Shown: in pieces, positions 61,159 through 64,000 of the stretch
Numbering within the stretch: position 1 is the first letter of the stretch
How the letters are laid out: the number at the start of each line of letters is the position of its first letter
From: DATJHM01 sp035493895
Lineage (GTDB): Bacteria; Chloroflexota; Ktedonobacteria; Ktedonobacterales; Ktedonobacteraceae
Length of the DNA stretch: 64,000 nt
Assembly: GCA_035493895.1 (NCBI GenBank)
Contig: DATJHM010000287.1
Span: 1 to 64,000, forward strand
Direction: 5' to 3'
Position numbers and translations under genes: made by a program
The notes under the pieces: generated by a model
Told to the model about the DNA's origin: nothing
Database searches by the model: none
Seen by the model: only the letters and a program-made list of their open reading frames with translations

Positions 61159-62322
61159 ATGCAAGAACAAGCATTACATCCACGTGGCTTCCGCTCCTGT
61201 GCCAAAAATGTAGGCATTAAGGATGAGACGCTGGATTTCACGGTGATTGCTTCGGATGTTCCTGCCGCCGCCGCTGCGATGTTCACGCAGAGCCGTTTTT
61301 GCGGCGCGGCAATTGTGGTCGGACGTGAACATGTCGCTGATGGGCAGTTGCAGGCTTTTGTGATTAATAGCAAAAACGCCAATGTTGCCACGGGCGAAGA
61401 GGGTATTGCTAATATCCGCGAGGTGGTACGCCTGGTTGCTTCTGAGCTGAATATTGCGCCAGGTGATATTCTTCCTTCTTCAACGGGCGTCATTGGTCAT
61501 CAATTGCCGATGGAGCGCCTGCGTACGGGCATTCGTGGCGTTGGTCAGGAAATGCAGACGGGACAATTAGCCCTGGCCGCACGTGCGATTATGACTACTG
61601 ATACGCGCCTGAAGATGCACGCGTGTCGCGTTGGCAATGCCGTTCTGGTGGGCATGGCCAAGGGTGTGGGCATGATTGAGCCCAATATGGCCACAATGTT
61701 GAGCTACTTTGTTACGGATGCTCAGATCGAGGCTGCTCAATTGAAGGCGCTGCTGAAAGAGGCGGTTGATCTCTCGTTTAATATGGTCAGCATCGATACC
61801 GATACGAGCACGAGTGATACCGTAGCAATTATGGCAAACGGTCTCGCGGGTACCGTTGATATGGCCGAGTTTCGTCAGGCGCTGCAAACGATGGCGCGGG
61901 AACTTGCGCAGGATATTGCTCGCGATGGCGAAGGGGCGACCAAATTGATCGAGGTGACGGTTTCGGGCGCGGAGTCGTTCGCGCAGGCGAAACGGGTGGC
62001 GAAATCGATTGTGAATTCGCCTCTGCTCAAGGCGGCGATCTTTGGCACTGATCCCAACTGGGGACGCGTGGCGATGGCGATCGGGAAATGTGATGAGCAG
62101 ACGAATATCGTCCCTGAGAAAGTCACGATTGCCTTTGGTGATATCCCTGTGTATCAGGGGCGTGCGCTCGGCGAGGATAATCTTCCCGCACTCAAAGCCT
62201 ATCTGAGCAATTCTGATGTGGCTATTCGGGTCTCGCTCGGTCTCGGTGATGCTCAGGCGACGGTCTGGGGCTGTGATCTCACCTACGAGTATGTGCGCAT
62301 CAATGGCGAGTACACGACATAA
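61159..62322 (+). CDS. argJ: Glutamate N-acetyltransferase / ornithine acetyltransferase ArgJ
   Basis: It transfers acetyl from N-acetylornithine to glutamate in the cyclic arginine pathway (and may also use acetyl-CoA). 387 residues from the ATG at 61159, chosen for GGAG upstream. Seen: GFRSCAKNVGIK near the N-terminus, the self-cleavage motif KGVGMIEPNMATML whose Thr becomes the N-terminal nucleophile of the beta chain, DTSTSDTV, and FGTDPNWGRV. The rest of the arginine pathway is not in the window. Confidence 0.95.
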   Translation: MQEQALHPRGFRSCAKNVGIKDETLDFTVIASDVPAAAAAMFTQSRFCGAAIVVGREHVADGQLQAFVINSKNANVATGEEGIANIREVVRLVASELNIAPGDILPSSTGVIGHQLPMERLRTGIRGVGQEMQTGQLALAARAIMTTDTRLKMHACRVGNAVLVGMAKGVGMIEPNMATMLSYFVTDAQIEAAQLKALLKEAVDLSFNMVSIDTDTSTSDTVAIMANGLAGTVDMAEFRQALQTMARELAQDIARDGEGATKLIEVTVSGAESFAQAKRVAKSIVNSPLLKAAIFGTDPNWGRVAMAIGKCDEQTNIVPEKVTIAFGDIPVYQGRALGEDNLPALKAYLSNSDVAIRVSLGLGDAQATVWGCDLTYEYVRINGEYTT

Positions 62323-62340
62323 TCATGAGGTGTATCCACG

Positions 62341-62393
62341 CCCCATTTCCTTGTAGCGGCGGGGTTTATCTCCGCCGCTACAAGGAAATGGGG
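62341..62393. repeat. Perfect 22-bp inverted repeat between argJ and the TetR gene
   Basis: Two perfectly complementary 22-base arms (62341-62362 and 62372-62393, core GTAGCGGCGG / CCGCCGCTAC) flank a 9-base loop, 19 bp after argJ and 8 bp before the TetR stop on the other strand. No T-run follows on either strand. It may be a shared terminator or a copy of a dispersed intergenic palindrome. Confidence 0.8.
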
Positions 62394-62400
62394 CCGATGC

Positions 62401-63135
62401 TCATTGATTATTTCCGGATGTATTTTCGATCGCTGCACGCAACTGGTCGAGCAAGTGCATGAATGCCTGTGTGACTTCCTCTGTTTCAGCGGGAGATGCA
62501 GGCTCGTCCGGCTCAAGGGTACGATGCAGCGTTTGGACCATTGTCTCTATCATCTCCTCGCTCGAGAAACGATAGCCGGATGGCAGAAATTGATCGGCAA
62601 GGAAGAAGCCTGTGTAGATGGCGGCTATCATTTTTAGTTGCGTCTCTATTGCATAATCAGTGCGTAGCAAGCCTTTCTCTCGTAGCAGATGAAGATAGGT
62701 TTGCAGCATTTGTAGACGGAATTCCATGACATTCTGTGCTGTGCTGGAGCGTGTGAGATTCCCCAGCATCTCGGTATCCCCCAGCATCATACCCCGAAAG
62801 AACGGGTTATCAATCACGATGGACATCATATGCCTGGTCAATGCGCTGAGTGTGGCCCCGGCTGGATCGCTCTCCAGACGCCGTTTGAGATCTGCTATCG
62901 CCGATAACCATTCACGGAGGAGCAGGGCCTCAAAGAGCGCTTCTCGTGTTTTCCAGTGTAAAAAGACAGTGCCTTTTGCCACGCCCGCCAGTCTGGCAAT
63001 ATCATCAATCGTTGTTTTTTTATAGCCCCACCGCTGTACAAGCTCTACCGTTGCATCCAGGATACGATCAGCCCGCACCTCTCGTTTTGAGCGCTCTTCG
63101 CCTGGCGTTTCTTTCCCGTTCCCTTGCCCTGGCAA
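62401..63135 (-). CDS. TetR-family transcriptional regulator
   Basis: The N-terminal HTH (about residues 20-65: RILDATVELVQRWGYKKTT, IDDIARLAGVAKGTVFLHW) is typical of TetR repressors; the C-terminal ligand-binding domain is all-helical and not specific. The start is taken as the TTG at 63135 because a perfect AAGGAGG lies seven bases upstream, inside the longer ATG frame from 63153, which itself has no ribosome site. A palindrome at 63153-63176 just upstream suggests autoregulation. The controlled pathway is unknown. Confidence 0.88.
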   Translation of the reverse strand: MPGQGNGKETPGEERSKREVRADRILDATVELVQRWGYKKTTIDDIARLAGVAKGTVFLHWKTREALFEALLLREWLSAIADLKRRLESDPAGATLSALTRHMMSIVIDNPFFRGMMLGDTEMLGNLTRSSTAQNVMEFRLQMLQTYLHLLREKGLLRTDYAIETQLKMIAAIYTGFFLADQFLPSGYRFSSEEMIETMVQTLHRTLEPDEPASPAETEEVTQAFMHLLDQLRAAIENTSGNNQ

Positions 63136-63152
63136 TCTCTCCACCTCCTTCA

Positions 63153-63176
63153 TGACTAAACGTAATGATTTGGTCA
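63153..63176. promoter_or_regulatory. Candidate TetR operator
   Basis: TGACTAAA and TTTGGTCA, 7 of 8 positions complementary, are separated by 8 bases, directly ahead of the TetR ribosome site. Size and symmetry fit a TetR-family operator, so the regulator probably represses itself. Confidence 0.55.
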
Positions 63177-63242
63177 GAATACTTGATTAGCCATAATTAT
63201 TATGCATGGTAGCGTAAAGGTCAAGAGGATCAGGGAGCTTTG

Positions 63243-64000
63243 CTATTTCACAATAATCACGATGGGTAGAGGCGTGAAGGCGTCGATACTGATTTTCTGA
63301 TTGGGTCCGTTGACGTACAATCCTGTCGAGGCACCTCCATCAAGATTGAGGGCCGTCTCAATCGAGAGATCCGAGCTGGCGAGCAGGTCCGCCAGCTCAT
63401 CGAGGGTAAAGGCCTGGTTGGGGCTGGCGATCAGGAGCAGTCGGCCCTGCTTATCGATCGCGATTACGCTACGACGCTGTGAGACCGAGTCGGCCTCGAA
63501 CTGCGTACGTTGCCCATTGATCATGAGCATTGGCGAGGACTGTGTGGCCTGCTGTAGCTGTTCTGTGTTGGGATCGTAGGGTTGCTGTTTTAAAGAGCGC
63601 AGGGTGACATTGCCCTGGGCGTCGACTGCAAGCATGCCACCAAAACCTACATAAGAGCTGCCCGCCATCTGCCCATTTGAAACCAGCAGGCCGGTAGACT
63701 GGTTATTTTTATCGAAATATCCCCCGTTGATCATCGCCAGGGCTCCCGTCTGCTTCATCCATGCGCTCATATCCAGTGGCCTGGTAGGTGCATAACCTAT
63801 GCTGAGATGAACCTTTTTGAGGTCCAGCCGCGTGATTGCTACGGTATCCTCGTTATCTCCCGGACTCTGCCAATGCTCAAAACGGATTTCAATGCCAGGG
63901 GCTGCCTGTTCCCAGGTGTTGAGCTTTTCTGTGCCTGATTGCGCAGTGGAGCTGGTGGTGGGCGTCCCTTGCATGTTTACATCAGGAACGATGCTACATG
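63243..64000 (-). CDS. Phosphodiester-glycosidase (NAGPA) family protein, 5' end outside window
   Basis: At least 252 codons, open to the right edge. The NAGPA/phosphodiester glycosidase domain shows MINGGYFD, VSNGQMAG, GGMLAVDAQG, RRSVIAID and LNLDGGASTGLYV, with the family Asn/Asp-Gly-Gly motifs. The first codons in the window read C-SIVPDVN followed by a Ser/Thr-rich linker, so the missing 5' end may encode a lipoprotein signal. It is probably an exported hydrolase of uncertain substrate. The ATG at 63974 is an internal codon. Confidence 0.8.
   Translation of the reverse strand, partial: CSIVPDVNMQGTPTTSSTAQSGTEKLNTWEQAAPGIEIRFEHWQSPGDNEDTVAITRLDLKKVHLSIGYAPTRPLDMSAWMKQTGALAMINGGYFDKNNQSTGLLVSNGQMAGSSYVGFGGMLAVDAQGNVTLRSLKQQPYDPNTEQLQQATQSSPMLMINGQRTQFEADSVSQRRSVIAIDKQGRLLLIASPNQAFTLDELADLLASSDLSIETALNLDGGASTGLYVNGPNQKISIDAFTPLPIVIIVK

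Overview
The window looks like chromosomal DNA from a bacterium of the Chloroflexota, most probably class Ktedonobacteria. This is inferred from gene content: a large PKS/NRPS locus beside an archaeal/eukaryote-type ProRS under T-box control, S53 proteases, many ECF/LuxR regulators, WxxxWNGK-repeat secreted propellers and a FIST protein. No 16S gene or other decisive marker is present. Nearly all of the DNA is coding. No insertion sequence, prophage or CRISPR array was seen.

Region 1 (1-25916, all on the minus strand) is a lipopeptide assembly line read from right to left: a PhyH-type dioxygenase, a stand-alone type II thioesterase, a fatty acyl-AMP ligase (FAAL), a 5381-residue hybrid megasynthase (ACP-KS-AT-ACP-aminotransferase-C-A-PCP-C-A-PCP-C-A-PCP-E), and the first 1996 residues of a second NRPS (C-A-PCP-C-A...) that runs off the left edge. 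The FAAL/KS/aminotransferase logic is that of iturin and mycosubtilin: a fatty acid is activated, extended by two carbons, transaminated at the beta carbon and passed to NRPS modules. Adenylation codes read by eye suggest beta-amino fatty acid - hydrophobic residue - Gly - D-Tyr (or another aromatic) - Asn - Asn - (unknown, off-window). The two Asn adenylation domains are near-identical DNA repeats 3198 bp apart.

Region 2 (26-32.5 kb) holds a secreted seven-repeat beta-propeller, a NarL-type response regulator, an ECF-like sigma factor and a small excisionase-type HTH protein; the last two share a promoter-like element. It also holds a transmembrane Ser/Thr kinase flanked by two identical tRNA-Leu(CAG) genes.

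Region 3 (32.7-41.8 kb) has a polyphosphate-type operon (Ppx-half-CHAD, half-CHAD, HD protein), secD-secF, an AP-superfamily phosphodiesterase, a 56-residue conserved small protein, and a LIM-finger DA1-like metallopeptidase.

Region 4 (41.9-48.4 kb) has a tandem pair of unrecognised helical repeat proteins with constant ends and a divergent centre, a FIST sensor protein, a two-gene RNA-repair cassette (HD-Pnk end-healing enzyme and ATP-dependent RNA ligase), and a PPOX-type flavin/F420 protein.

Region 5 (48.6-58.5 kb) has a four-gene OpuC-type osmoprotectant ABC transporter, a secreted S53 (kumamolisin-like) protease, an Rpn/PD-(D/E)XK-type nuclease, a cupredoxin lipoprotein, a cupin and a membrane protein.

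Region 6 (58.5-64 kb) has a T-box leader, proS, a GNAT acetyltransferase, argJ, a perfect 22-bp inverted repeat, a TetR regulator with a candidate operator, and a phosphodiester-glycosidase-family protein cut by the right edge.
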